DNA of 7,964 nucleotides from an uncultured Alistipes sp. (GCA_900552955.1 USBO01000080.1:1-7964), one strand, 5' to 3'. Positions 1 to 6,433 are shown, counted from the stretch's first letter. Notes: generated by a model not told the origin, from the letters alone. Translations and numbers: made by a program.

Positions 1-78
1 TCCGCCGCTTATTAACCCTCCCAAAAAATCCCCGTGCGTAATTATATTTATGGTATTTGGGGGCCCCGCGGGCGCCGC

Positions 79-110
79 GCGGGCCGCAGCCTCCGGCGGC
101 GGAGGCCCGC
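79..110. repeat. GC-rich hairpin
   Basis: GCCTCCG (89-95) and CGGAGGC (100-106) form a perfect 7-bp stem around a GCGG loop. GCGG at 79-82 can extend it by pairing with CCGC at 107-110 across a six-base left-hand bulge. It sits inside a GC-only block that also contains the palindrome GGGGCCCC (60-67). No T-run follows on either strand, so a rho-independent terminator is not supported. The function is unknown. Confidence 0.45.
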
Positions 111-142
111 TACGCGCACCTCCGCAGGCTGCGACCCGCTTT

Positions 143-175
143 CCCTCTCCCACTCCCTTTTCCTCACCCTTCCCC
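143..175 (-). other. Candidate G-quadruplex tract (minus strand)
   Basis: The plus strand has five runs of three or more C (143-145, 149-151, 155-157, 167-169, 172-175). The minus strand therefore has five G-runs with loops of 2, 9, 3 and 3 bases. Any four-run combination needs the nine-base loop, which is longer than the usual seven-base limit, so this is only a candidate. The composition of the tract is unlike that of either flank. Confidence 0.3.
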
Positions 176-184
176 GAAGTTGCG

Positions 185-203
185 ATACAATATATTATTG
201 CAC
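185..203. repeat. AT-rich motif copy 1 (ATACAATATATTATTG)
   Basis: Bases 185-200 are identical over 16 positions to bases 313-328. This copy is a decayed palindrome: the left arm ATACAATA is intact, but the right arm reads TATTGCAC rather than TATTGTAT. It lies about 200 bases upstream of the ORF6N-domain gene. It could be a secondary operator site or a remnant of a small repeat. Confidence 0.5.
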
Positions 204-222
204 GAAACACACTTTTCGCCGT

Positions 223-260
223 GCTTGACCTTTTGGTACTTTTGGGTCAAGCCAAAAGTA
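223..260. repeat. Two overlapping, mutually exclusive hairpins
   Basis: GCTTGACC (223-230) pairs perfectly with GGTCAAGC (245-252) around a 14-base loop. TACTTTTGG (237-245) pairs perfectly with CCAAAAGTA (252-260) around a six-base loop. The two stems share bases 245 and 252, and their arms interleave, so only one can form fully at a time. TTTTGG also occurs twice directly (231-236 and 240-245). Short TACTTTTGG/CCAAAAGTA hairpins are, as I recall, frequent intergenic repeats in Bacteroidota; I cannot verify that here. No T-run follows, so it is not an evident terminator. Confidence 0.5.
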
Positions 261-312
261 CAATAAAATATACAATCCGACGTTTTTCCCGACCAAAAGC
301 AGTCTTTCATAA

Positions 313-331
313 ATACAATATATTATTGTAT
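313..331. promoter_or_regulatory. AT-rich palindrome, candidate operator upstream of ORF6N gene
   Basis: Bases 313-331 are a perfect inverted repeat, ATACAATA-TAT-TATTGTAT, with 8-base arms and a 3-base centre. The first 16 bases repeat exactly at 185-200. Further half-sites TACAATA (259-265) and ATACAAT (270-276) lie between the two copies. The size and symmetry fit a dimeric regulator site. It lies about 60 bases upstream of the putative -7 box at 389-396. A role in controlling the ORF6N gene is inference. Confidence 0.4.
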
Positions 332-388
332 ATCAGTTCAAAACTGCTCATTTCTAACCCGATTTCGTACTCGTTCGGCTTTTTTTGC

Positions 389-396
389 TATTTTTG
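389..396 (+). promoter_or_regulatory. Putative Bacteroidota -7 box for ORF6N gene
   Basis: TATTTTTG matches the Bacteroidota -7 consensus TAnnTTTG. It is 20 bases upstream of the start at 417, which would leave a leader of only about 15 bases. There is no clear TTG at the -33 spacing (the sequence there is TTTCG), so this is weaker than the two promoters further right. Confidence 0.4.
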
Positions 397-416
397 CGAA
401 AACAACACCCGAAACC

Positions 417-989
417 ATGAACGAAATCACCGTCATCCAAAACAAAATCTACGAAATCCGCGGCCAGCGCGTCATGCTGGACTTCGATCTCGCAGTCCTT
501 TATCAGGTCGAGACGAAAGCACTCAACCGCGCCGTGAAACGGAATATCGAGCGTTTCCCGGAACGCTATATGTTTCAGCTCGATAAAGTGGAATTCGAAT
601 CTTTGAGGTGCCAAATTGGAACCTCAAACGGCCGCGGCGGCACGCGCTATTTGCCCTACGCCTTCACGGAACAGGGGGTGTCGATGCTCTCGGCGGTGCT
701 TCGCAGCCCGACGGCCGTCCAGGTGAGCATCTCGATCATCGACGCGTTCGTGGCGATGCGCAACTGGATCGCCACGACGACCGGCTTCACGGCCGACCTC
801 GCGGAGATACGCGCCAAACTGGAGCTGCTGGAGCACGAGCAGCGCGACAACGCCGAGGCGGTCAACGACCTGTCGGAGGACATGCGCAAGGAGCTCGACA
901 CGATCTACGACGCCATCGCGGCGCTCTCGGTCAAACTCCCGCAGGCCCGGCAGCCGCGCCGTCCCATCGGATTCAGACGGCAGGAGTAG
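417..989 (+). CDS. ORF6N-domain protein (KilA-N/antirepressor-like)
   Basis: This 190-residue protein begins with a typical ORF6N domain at about residues 5-118. It shows the family pattern of an early IR-G-R-VMLD-DLA-LY segment (residues 14-29), then TK-LN-AVKRN--RFP--YMFQL (33-55), then the RYLPYAFTEQGVSMLS block (77-92). ORF6N domains occur in phage and bacterial DNA-binding proteins related to KilA-N antirepressors, so DNA binding is likely but the target is unknown. Residues 125-172 are charged, Leu-rich and probably a coiled coil, followed by a basic Pro/Arg tail (175-188). The start at 417 is the only ATG before the domain, and no Shine-Dalgarno is visible. No phage gene is next to it in this window. 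The first 230 or so bases are visibly less GC-rich than the rest. Length is normal for chromosomal Bacteroidota copies. Confidence 0.88.
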   Translation: MNEITVIQNKIYEIRGQRVMLDFDLAVLYQVETKALNRAVKRNIERFPERYMFQLDKVEFESLRCQIGTSNGRGGTRYLPYAFTEQGVSMLSAVLRSPTAVQVSISIIDAFVAMRNWIATTTGFTADLAEIRAKLELLEHEQRDNAEAVNDLSEDMRKELDTIYDAIAALSVKLPQARQPRRPIGFRRQE

Positions 990-1063
990 GCCGCGGTTCG
1001 CAGGCGGCGGCGCGAGGTGCGGCGCCGAATCGGCCGCGTGCGACCGATTTGCGGCGGGATTAC

Positions 1064-1094
1064 TTGCAGGACGCCGAACAAAACGCTATATTTG
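1064..1094 (+). promoter_or_regulatory. Bacteroidota promoter for the PPDK_N-domain gene
   Basis: A -33 TTG (1064-1066) is followed after exactly 20 bases by TATATTTG (1087-1094), a full match to TAnnTTTG. Transcription would begin near 1100, giving a leader of about 70 bases to the ATG at 1168 or about 130 bases to the ATG at 1228. The spacing and -7 sequence are identical to those of the glutamate dehydrogenase promoter, apart from TTG in place of TTA. Confidence 0.7.
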
Positions 1095-1167
1095 TTGATG
1101 CATAAGCGTTCCGCCGCGGCCGCGCGAAGCGTGCCGGACGGAGTTCACACGAAACGTCAGCGAACGA

Positions 1168-4164
1168 ATGAGACACAACGGCACGATAGGGCCGACGGGC
1201 GGCGAACCGACGTCGGGCCATGCGTTCATGAAGCACCGCATCCGCAAGATTCTGCTGGTGTGTTGCAGCTACGACGGCTATATCCTCGAGGAGGACGGCC
1301 ATATCGAGCAGCAGATCAATCGGGAATACATCGACCTGAACATGTCCAACCCGCCGTCGCTGCTGCGCGTCAGTTCGACGGCCGAGGCGCTCGACACGCT
1401 GGGCGAGGACGACAGCTTCGACTTCATCCTCACGATGTACAACGTGGGCGAGCCCGACGTGTTCGAATTCGCCAAGATCGTCAAGGAGCGCCACCGCCAC
1501 ATTCCGGTGGTGCTGCTGACCAGTTTCTCGAAGGATATCTACCGCCGCATCGACGAGCGCGACGCATCGGGCATCGACTACATCTTCTCGTGGAGCGGCA
1601 ACGCCGATCTGGTGATCGGCATCATCAAGCTCCTCGAAGATGCGATGAACGCCGAGGAGGACATCCTTGCGGGAGGCGTGCAGGCGATTCTGCTCGTGGA
1701 GGACTCGGTGCGCTTCTACTCGACCTACCTGCCGGCGCTCTACAAACTGATCCTGCGGCAGAACACCGAGTTCCTGAAGGATGCCTTCAACGAGCAGCAG
1801 CAGGTGTTGCGCAAGCGCGCGCGGCCCAAAATCCTGCTGGCGACCAACTACGCCGATGCCGTGGCGCTCTACGAGCGGTACAAAAAAAATCTGCTGGGCG
1901 TCATCTCGGACGTGGGGTTCGTGCTGCACAAGGGCGACGCGCCGTCGACCGAGAAGCTCGACGCGGGGATCGACCTGTGCCGGATGGTCAAGGCCGACAA
2001 CGCGCTGATGCCGGTGCTGCTGCAATCGTCGCAGACGGCCTTCGCCGCGCAGGCGCGCGAACTGGGGGCGGGGTTCATCGCCAAGAACTCGAAGACGCTG
2101 TTGCAGCAGTTGTCGGACTTCATCGACGCGGAGTTCGCCTTCGGCGACTTCCTTTTCAGAGACCTCACGACGGGGCGCGTGATCGGACGGGCCAAAGACC
2201 TGCACGAGATGCAGCAGCTTGTGGCGACGGTGCCCGACGAGGTGTTCGAGTACCACACGTCGCAGAACAACCTGTCGAAGTGGCTCTACTCGCGCGGTCT
2301 GTTTCCGCTGGCGGCGTCGATCCGCCAGCTCGACAAGAGCCATTTCCGCACGACGGACGAGCACCGCGCGGCGCTGGTGACGCTCATCCGCGACTATCGC
2401 ACGCTGCTGGGGCAGGGCGTGGTGGCTAAGTTCGATCCCGCGACCTACTCCGACGCTATCGCCTTCGCCCGCATCGGCGAGGGGTCGCTCGGCGGCAAAG
2501 CGCGCGGGCTGGCCTTCATGAACAGCATGCTGGTCAAATACAACCAGTACGCCAAGTACGAGAACGTGCGCGTGACGATTCCCCGCACGGTGGTGGTGGC
2601 CACCGACTACTTCGACGCCTTCATCCGGAACAACGGACTGGACTACGTGCTCACCACCGAGATGACCGATGAGGAGATTCTGTCGGAGTTCGTCAGTTCG
2701 ACGCTTCCCTACAAGCTGCGCGAGGCGCTCAAGGCCTATGTGCGCACGGTGAGCGGGCCGCTGGCGGTGCGGTCGTCGTCGAAGCTCGAGGATTCTCACT
2801 ACCAGCCCTTCGCCGGTATCTACTCGACCTACATGATCCCCTACACGGAGGGCAACGAGGATCGTCAGCTGCGTCTGTTGCAGAAGGCGATCAAGAGCGT
2901 CTACGCGTCGACCTACTTCGCCGCGTCGAAGGCCTACGTGCAGTCGTCGCAGAACCTGATCGCCGAGGAGAAGATGGCCGTGGTGATACAGGAGGTGTGC
3001 GGCACGGAGCAGGAGGGGCTCTTCTTCCCCACGCTGTCGGGCGTGGCGCGGTCGATCAACTACTACCCGTTAGGCGACGAGACGCCCGAGGAGGGGGTCT
3101 GCAACATCGCGCTCGGGCTGGGCAAGCTGGTGGTCGACGGGGGCCGCACGCTGCGCTTCTCGCCCCGCTATCCGCAGAAGGTGCTGCAAACGTCGACGCC
3201 CGAGCTGGCGCTGCGCGACACGCAGAACGAGGTGCTGGCGCTCGACCTGCGCCCCGAGGCGTTCCGCACGTCGACCGACGATGCGGTCAACATCCGGCGG
3301 CTGTCGCTGCGCGACGTGGCGCCGATGCGGCAGACGCGCTTCGCGGCCTCGGTGTGGGACCGCGAGAACGACCGCATCTCCGACTCGCCGATGGACGAGG
3401 GGCGCAAGGTCATCACCTTCAACGCCATCCTCAAATACAACACCTTCCCGCTGGCGGACATCGTGCGCGACATCCTGCACCTGGGCGTCGAGGAGATGCG
3501 CTGTCCGGTCGAGGTGGAGTTCGCCGTCAACATGGACGTGCCCTACGGGCAGCAGCGGATCTTCAACCTGTTGCAGATACGCCCGATCATCGACAACAAC
3601 GACAACCGCGCCCTCGACTGGAGCCGTGTGCCGACCGACGACGCGCTGGTCTATGCCGAGAGTGCGCTGGGCGTGGGCAACATGAGCGACATCCGCGACA
3701 TCGTCTACGTGAAGGCCGACCGTTTCGACTCGCTGTCGACGCAGGCGATCGTCGCCGAGCTCGACGCGCTCAACGCGCGGATGCATGCGGCGGGGCGGGG
3801 CTATATCCTCGTCGGGCCCGGGCGCTGGGGGTCGAGCGACCCGTTTCTGGGCATTCCGGTCAAGTGGCAGCAGATCACCGAGGCGCGCGTGATCGTCGAG
3901 TGCGGCCTCGAACGGTTCCGCGTCGAGCCCAGTCAGGGGACGCATTTCTTCCAGAACGTCACCTCGCTGGGCGTGGGCTATCTGACGATCAATCCCTTCA
4001 TGGGCGACGGACGGTTCGACGCCGGGCGGCTCGATGCGATGGCGGCGGCCGAGGAGGGCGAGTACCTGCGGCGCGTGCATTTCGACGAACCGCTGTGGGT
4101 CTACATCGACGGGCGGTCGAACAAAGGAATCGTGCGGACGGCGGCGCCCGACGAGGAGAGATGA
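1168..4164 (+). CDS. Double receiver-like / PPDK_N ATP-binding protein
   Basis: This 998-residue, probably cytoplasmic protein would usually be labelled PEP synthase-like or PEP/pyruvate-binding. Residues 26-165 form a receiver-like fold that has lost the acidic pocket (VCCS at 31-34; T89/M90 where the phosphoacceptor Asp should be). Residues 172-325 form a second receiver-like domain that keeps E178-D179, D248 and K306, with an insert of about 40 residues after its first helix. Residues 433-810 resemble the PPDK_N ATP-grasp domain: GEGSLGGKARGL (438-447), VRSSSKLED (534-542) and QIRPI (803-807). The C-terminal part has striking blocks, GPGRWGSSDPFLGIPV (883-898) and EPSQGTHFFQN (920-930). 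I find neither the phosphohistidine swivelling domain nor the PEP-binding barrel of a true PEP synthase, so that activity should not be assumed. The start is uncertain: ATG 1228 (residue 21) begins at the receiver-like strand, and the first 20 residues look unconserved. The substrate is unknown. Confidence 0.85.
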   Translation: MRHNGTIGPTGGEPTSGHAFMKHRIRKILLVCCSYDGYILEEDGHIEQQINREYIDLNMSNPPSLLRVSSTAEALDTLGEDDSFDFILTMYNVGEPDVFEFAKIVKERHRHIPVVLLTSFSKDIYRRIDERDASGIDYIFSWSGNADLVIGIIKLLEDAMNAEEDILAGGVQAILLVEDSVRFYSTYLPALYKLILRQNTEFLKDAFNEQQQVLRKRARPKILLATNYADAVALYERYKKNLLGVISDVGFVLHKGDAPSTEKLDAGIDLCRMVKADNALMPVLLQSSQTAFAAQARELGAGFIAKNSKTLLQQLSDFIDAEFAFGDFLFRDLTTGRVIGRAKDLHEMQQLVATVPDEVFEYHTSQNNLSKWLYSRGLFPLAASIRQLDKSHFRTTDEHRAALVTLIRDYRTLLGQGVVAKFDPATYSDAIAFARIGEGSLGGKARGLAFMNSMLVKYNQYAKYENVRVTIPRTVVVATDYFDAFIRNNGLDYVLTTEMTDEEILSEFVSSTLPYKLREALKAYVRTVSGPLAVRSSSKLEDSHYQPFAGIYSTYMIPYTEGNEDRQLRLLQKAIKSVYASTYFAASKAYVQSSQNLIAEEKMAVVIQEVCGTEQEGLFFPTLSGVARSINYYPLGDETPEEGVCNIALGLGKLVVDGGRTLRFSPRYPQKVLQTSTPELALRDTQNEVLALDLRPEAFRTSTDDAVNIRRLSLRDVAPMRQTRFAASVWDRENDRISDSPMDEGRKVITFNAILKYNTFPLADIVRDILHLGVEEMRCPVEVEFAVNMDVPYGQQRIFNLLQIRPIIDNNDNRALDWSRVPTDDALVYAESALGVGNMSDIRDIVYVKADRFDSLSTQAIVAELDALNARMHAAGRGYILVGPGRWGSSDPFLGIPVKWQQITEARVIVECGLERFRVEPSQGTHFFQNVTSLGVGYLTINPFMGDGRFDAGRLDAMAAAEEGEYLRRVHFDEPLWVYIDGRSNKGIVRTAAPDEER

Positions 4165-4271
4165 GGCCGTGCGGCTGCACGGAATCGTCGCTGCGTGCGA
4201 TTTCGGCGAAAGGATTCAACGAGACAGGGCGTTTTGCGGAGCGATCCCCTGACGTATAAAGAAAAGAGACG

Positions 4272-4934
4272 ATGGCGGACAACTATCTCGAACGAAGAAT
4301 GGAGGATTACCGGGCGCAGCCGGCCACGCCGCAGCGTCGGGCGGCGACGCTGGAGCGGCTGCTGACGAGGAACCGCAGCGTGCGCGGCTACGACGCGCGT
4401 TTCGTCGTGCGGGCGGATCAGCTCCGCCGCATCGCGGCGGTCTGCGCCAGGATTCCGTCGGCGCACAACCGGCAGGCGTTGCGCCTGCGGCTCGTGCAGG
4501 CCGACGAAGCCCCGAAGCTGCTGCCCCACATCCGCATGGGCGGCGCGCTGCCCGGGGAGGGGCTTCCCCTGGCGGGCACCGAACCCAACGCCTTCATCGT
4601 CGTCTGCTCGACGGAGCCCGAAGACCGCTGGATCGACATCGATCTGGGCATCGCCGTGCAGAGCATGCTGCTGCAGGCCGTCGAGATCGGTCTCAACGGG
4701 CTCTGCATCGGCGCGTTCGATCGCGCGGCGGTGGCCGAGGCGCTGGGGCTGCCCTGCGAACCGCTGCTGGTCGTGGCCATCGGGAAGAGTGCCGAACGCA
4801 TCGAACTCGTGGAGATCGGCGCCGACGGCGATCGCCGCTATTACCGCTCGGGCGGCGTGCACTACGTCCCCAAAGTGCGGGTCGAGGAGCTGATTATCGA
4901 AGCGGATTCGGCGGAAACCGGCGATAATTCGTAA
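4272..4934 (+). CDS. Nitroreductase-family flavoprotein
   Basis: This 220-residue protein has the layout of an FMN-dependent NAD(P)H oxidoreductase of the nitroreductase family, which works as a soluble homodimer. Visible family marks are RNRSVRGY (33-40), the FMN-phosphate-binding Arg/Ser segment near the N-terminus; IPSAHNRQAL (61-70), the SA-N-Q segment; D-GIAVQSMLLQAVEIGLNGLCIGAF (124-149), the dimer-core helix; and VAIGK (168-172) near the end. The length is usual for the family. The natural substrate (quinone, flavin or nitro compound) cannot be read from sequence. It starts 107 bases after the PPDK_N-domain gene with no TAnnTTTG box and no terminator between them, so co-transcription from the promoter at 1064 is likely. 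A second in-frame ATG at 4302 is less likely, since residues before it look like part of a continuous helix. No Shine-Dalgarno is evident. Confidence 0.87.
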   Translation: MADNYLERRMEDYRAQPATPQRRAATLERLLTRNRSVRGYDARFVVRADQLRRIAAVCARIPSAHNRQALRLRLVQADEAPKLLPHIRMGGALPGEGLPLAGTEPNAFIVVCSTEPEDRWIDIDLGIAVQSMLLQAVEIGLNGLCIGAFDRAAVAEALGLPCEPLLVVAIGKSAERIELVEIGADGDRRYYRSGGVHYVPKVRVEELIIEADSAETGDNS

Positions 4935-4953
4935 AAATATTCACCCTCGACGG

Positions 4954-4984
4954 TTACATATCGTCAGAAATTTGTTTATATTTG
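4954..4984 (+). promoter_or_regulatory. Bacteroidota promoter for glutamate dehydrogenase
   Basis: TTA at 4954-4956 stands 20 bases upstream of TATATTTG at 4977-4984, a full match to TAnnTTTG. The predicted start point near 4991 gives an A-rich leader of about 25 bases before the ATG at 5016. This shows that the gene can be expressed independently of the upstream nitroreductase gene. Confidence 0.68.
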
Positions 4985-5015
4985 TGATAATCGAAAACCA
5001 TAAAACGACTATACT

Positions 5016-6350
5016 ATGGATGTGAACAAACTTATGGCTGAGCTCGAGCGCAAGCATTCGGGTGAAAGCGAGTATCTGCAGGCCGTCCGCGAGGTGCTGA
5101 CGACCGTCGAGGAGACCTACAACCGGCATCCCGAATTCGAGGCGAACCGCATCGCCGAGCGGATCGTCGAGCCCGACCGCAGTTTCACCTTCAAGGTGGT
5201 GTGGGTCGATGACCGGGGCGGCGTGCAGGTCAACACCGGCTATCGCTTCCAGTTCAACAACGCCATCGGCCCCTACAAGGGCGGGTTGCGGTTCCACCCC
5301 TCGGTGAACCCGTCGATCCTGAAGTTCCTCGGCTTCGAACAGATCTTCAAGAATGCGTTGACGACACTGCCGATGGGCGGTGCGAAGGGCGGATCGGACT
5401 TCAACCCCAAGGGCAAGTCCGACGCCGAGGTGATGCGCTTCTGCCAGGCTTTCATGGTCGAGCTGTGGCGTCACATCGGCCCCGAGACCGACGTTCCGGC
5501 GGGTGACATCGGCGTGGGCGGCCGCGAGATCGGCTACCTCTACGGCATGTACCGCAAGCTGGCGCGCGAGAACACGGGCGTGCTCACGGGCAAGGGGATG
5601 ACCTACGGCGGTTCGCTGATCCGCCCCGAGGCGACGGGCTTCGGCGCGGTCTACTTCCTGCGGCAGATGCTCGAAACGGCCGGTATGGATATCAGGGGAC
5701 AGGTGATCGCCATCTCGGGCTTCGGCAATGTGGCGTGGGGCGTGGCCACCAAGGCGACCGAGCTGGGCGCGAAGGTGGTGACGATCTCGGGCCCCGACGG
5801 CTACATCTACGATCCGGCGGGACTCGACGCCGAGAAGATCGCCTACATGCTCGAGCTGCGTGCGTCGAACAACGACGTGGTGGCTCCCTATGCCGAGCGG
5901 TTCGCCGGTTCGACCTTCTTCGCGGGGCGCAAGCCGTGGGAGCAGCGGGTCGACATCGCCATGCCGTGCGCGACGCAGAACGAGCTGGACGGCGAGGATG
6001 CCAAGCGTCTGATCGCCAACGGCGTGAAGGTAGTGGCCGAGGTCTCGAACATGGGCTGCCGCCCCGAGGCGATCGACGCCTTCATCGCGGCGAAGATTCC
6101 CTACGGCCCGGGCAAGGCGGTCAACGCGGGCGGTGTGGCCACGTCGGGGCTGGAGATGAGCCAGAACTCCATGAAATACAACTGGACGGCCGAGGAGGTC
6201 GATGCGCGGCTTCGCCACATCATGTCGTCGATCCACGGCGCCTGTCTGGAGTACGGCACCGAGGAGGGCTACATCAACTACATGAAGGGCGCCAACATCG
6301 CCGGCTTCATGAAGGTGGCCAAGTCGATGGTGGAGCAAGGCGTTTTGTAA
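5016..6350 (+). CDS. gdhA: Glutamate dehydrogenase, hexameric type
   Basis: The 444-residue protein is a full-length bacterial hexameric (about 450-residue) glutamate dehydrogenase. It interconverts glutamate with 2-oxoglutarate and ammonium in the cytoplasm. Substrate-site residues are in place: K88 (GPYKGG), K112 (FKNALT), catalytic K124 in PMGGAKGG (119-126), D164 in PAGDIGVGG, and S377 in TSGLEMSQNS. The Rossmann motif is SGFGNVAW (234-241). Cofactor-site residues F236, W241, P260 and D261 (SGPDGYIYDP, 258-267) match those I know from NAD-specific Clostridium symbiosum enzyme rather than the serine-containing NADP-type E. coli GdhA. NAD or dual use is therefore likely, despite the common NADP label. 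It has its own promoter upstream and a hairpin terminator downstream, so it is probably monocistronic. The start at 5016 gives the normal family N-terminus, and no Shine-Dalgarno is visible. Confidence 0.97.
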   Translation: MDVNKLMAELERKHSGESEYLQAVREVLTTVEETYNRHPEFEANRIAERIVEPDRSFTFKVVWVDDRGGVQVNTGYRFQFNNAIGPYKGGLRFHPSVNPSILKFLGFEQIFKNALTTLPMGGAKGGSDFNPKGKSDAEVMRFCQAFMVELWRHIGPETDVPAGDIGVGGREIGYLYGMYRKLARENTGVLTGKGMTYGGSLIRPEATGFGAVYFLRQMLETAGMDIRGQVIAISGFGNVAWGVATKATELGAKVVTISGPDGYIYDPAGLDAEKIAYMLELRASNNDVVAPYAERFAGSTFFAGRKPWEQRVDIAMPCATQNELDGEDAKRLIANGVKVVAEVSNMGCRPEAIDAFIAAKIPYGPGKAVNAGGVATSGLEMSQNSMKYNWTAEEVDARLRHIMSSIHGACLEYGTEEGYINYMKGANIAGFMKVAKSMVEQGVL

Positions 6351-6368
6351 AGCGACCAGACGGACTTT

Positions 6369-6410
6369 TGCGCATGAGGACATCCGAGGGGGTGCCCTCA
6401 TGCGCATTTT
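6369..6410 (+). terminator. Hairpin terminator after glutamate dehydrogenase
   Basis: TGCGCATGAGG (6369-6379) and CCTCATGCGCA (6396-6406) form a perfect 11-bp stem with a 16-base loop, followed at once by TTTT (6407-6410). It lies 18 bases after the TAA of the glutamate dehydrogenase gene. The T-run is short. On the minus strand the stem is followed by AAAAG rather than T, so it is a weak candidate for stopping the converging ATPase transcript. Confidence 0.75.
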
Positions 6411-6433
6411 CAGGGGGCGGGCTGTCTGTACAG

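Larger units (their letters stand above)
1..416. other. Gene-free left flank with AT-rich and GC-rich blocks
   Basis: I see no supportable gene here. Open frames in this stretch translate to low-complexity Arg/Pro/Ala-rich peptides from a GC block (about 59-140) and then run out of frame into the ORF6N gene. The stretch alternates sharply: AT-rich 36-58, very GC-rich 59-140, pyrimidine-rich 140-175, then AT-rich to 416. It holds several separate structured elements, which are listed individually. It probably serves as the regulatory region of the gene starting at 417, possibly with remnants of an intergenic repeat. What lies to the left of base 1 is unknown. Confidence 0.6.

Noticed and set aside
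43..50. TATATTTA resembling a -7 promoter box
   Set aside because: It lacks the final G, has no TTG at the proper spacing, and leads into no supportable gene.
50..586. Plus-strand open frame of 178 codons overlapping the ORF6N gene
   Set aside because: The translation is Ala/Gly/Pro/Arg-rich and then frame-shifted relative to the recognisable ORF6N domain; it resembles no family and spans hairpins and spacer.
1028..1049. Inverted repeat AATCGG/CCGATT after the ORF6N gene
   Set aside because: A six-base stem with a ten-base loop and no following T-run; too weak to call a terminator.
1060..2799. Minus-strand open frame of 579 codons
   Set aside because: It is antisense to the receiver and ATP-grasp coding sequence, and its His/Arg/Leu-rich composition is typical of the complement of GC-rich genes. 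No domain is recognisable.
4167..4182. Hairpin CCGTGC/GCACGG right after the PPDK_N-domain stop
   Set aside because: A six-base stem with no T-run; it does not support termination before the nitroreductase gene.
4949..4965. GACG/CGTC inverted repeat overlapping the -33 element of the glutamate dehydrogenase promoter
   Set aside because: Four-base arms are expected by chance; not enough for an operator call.
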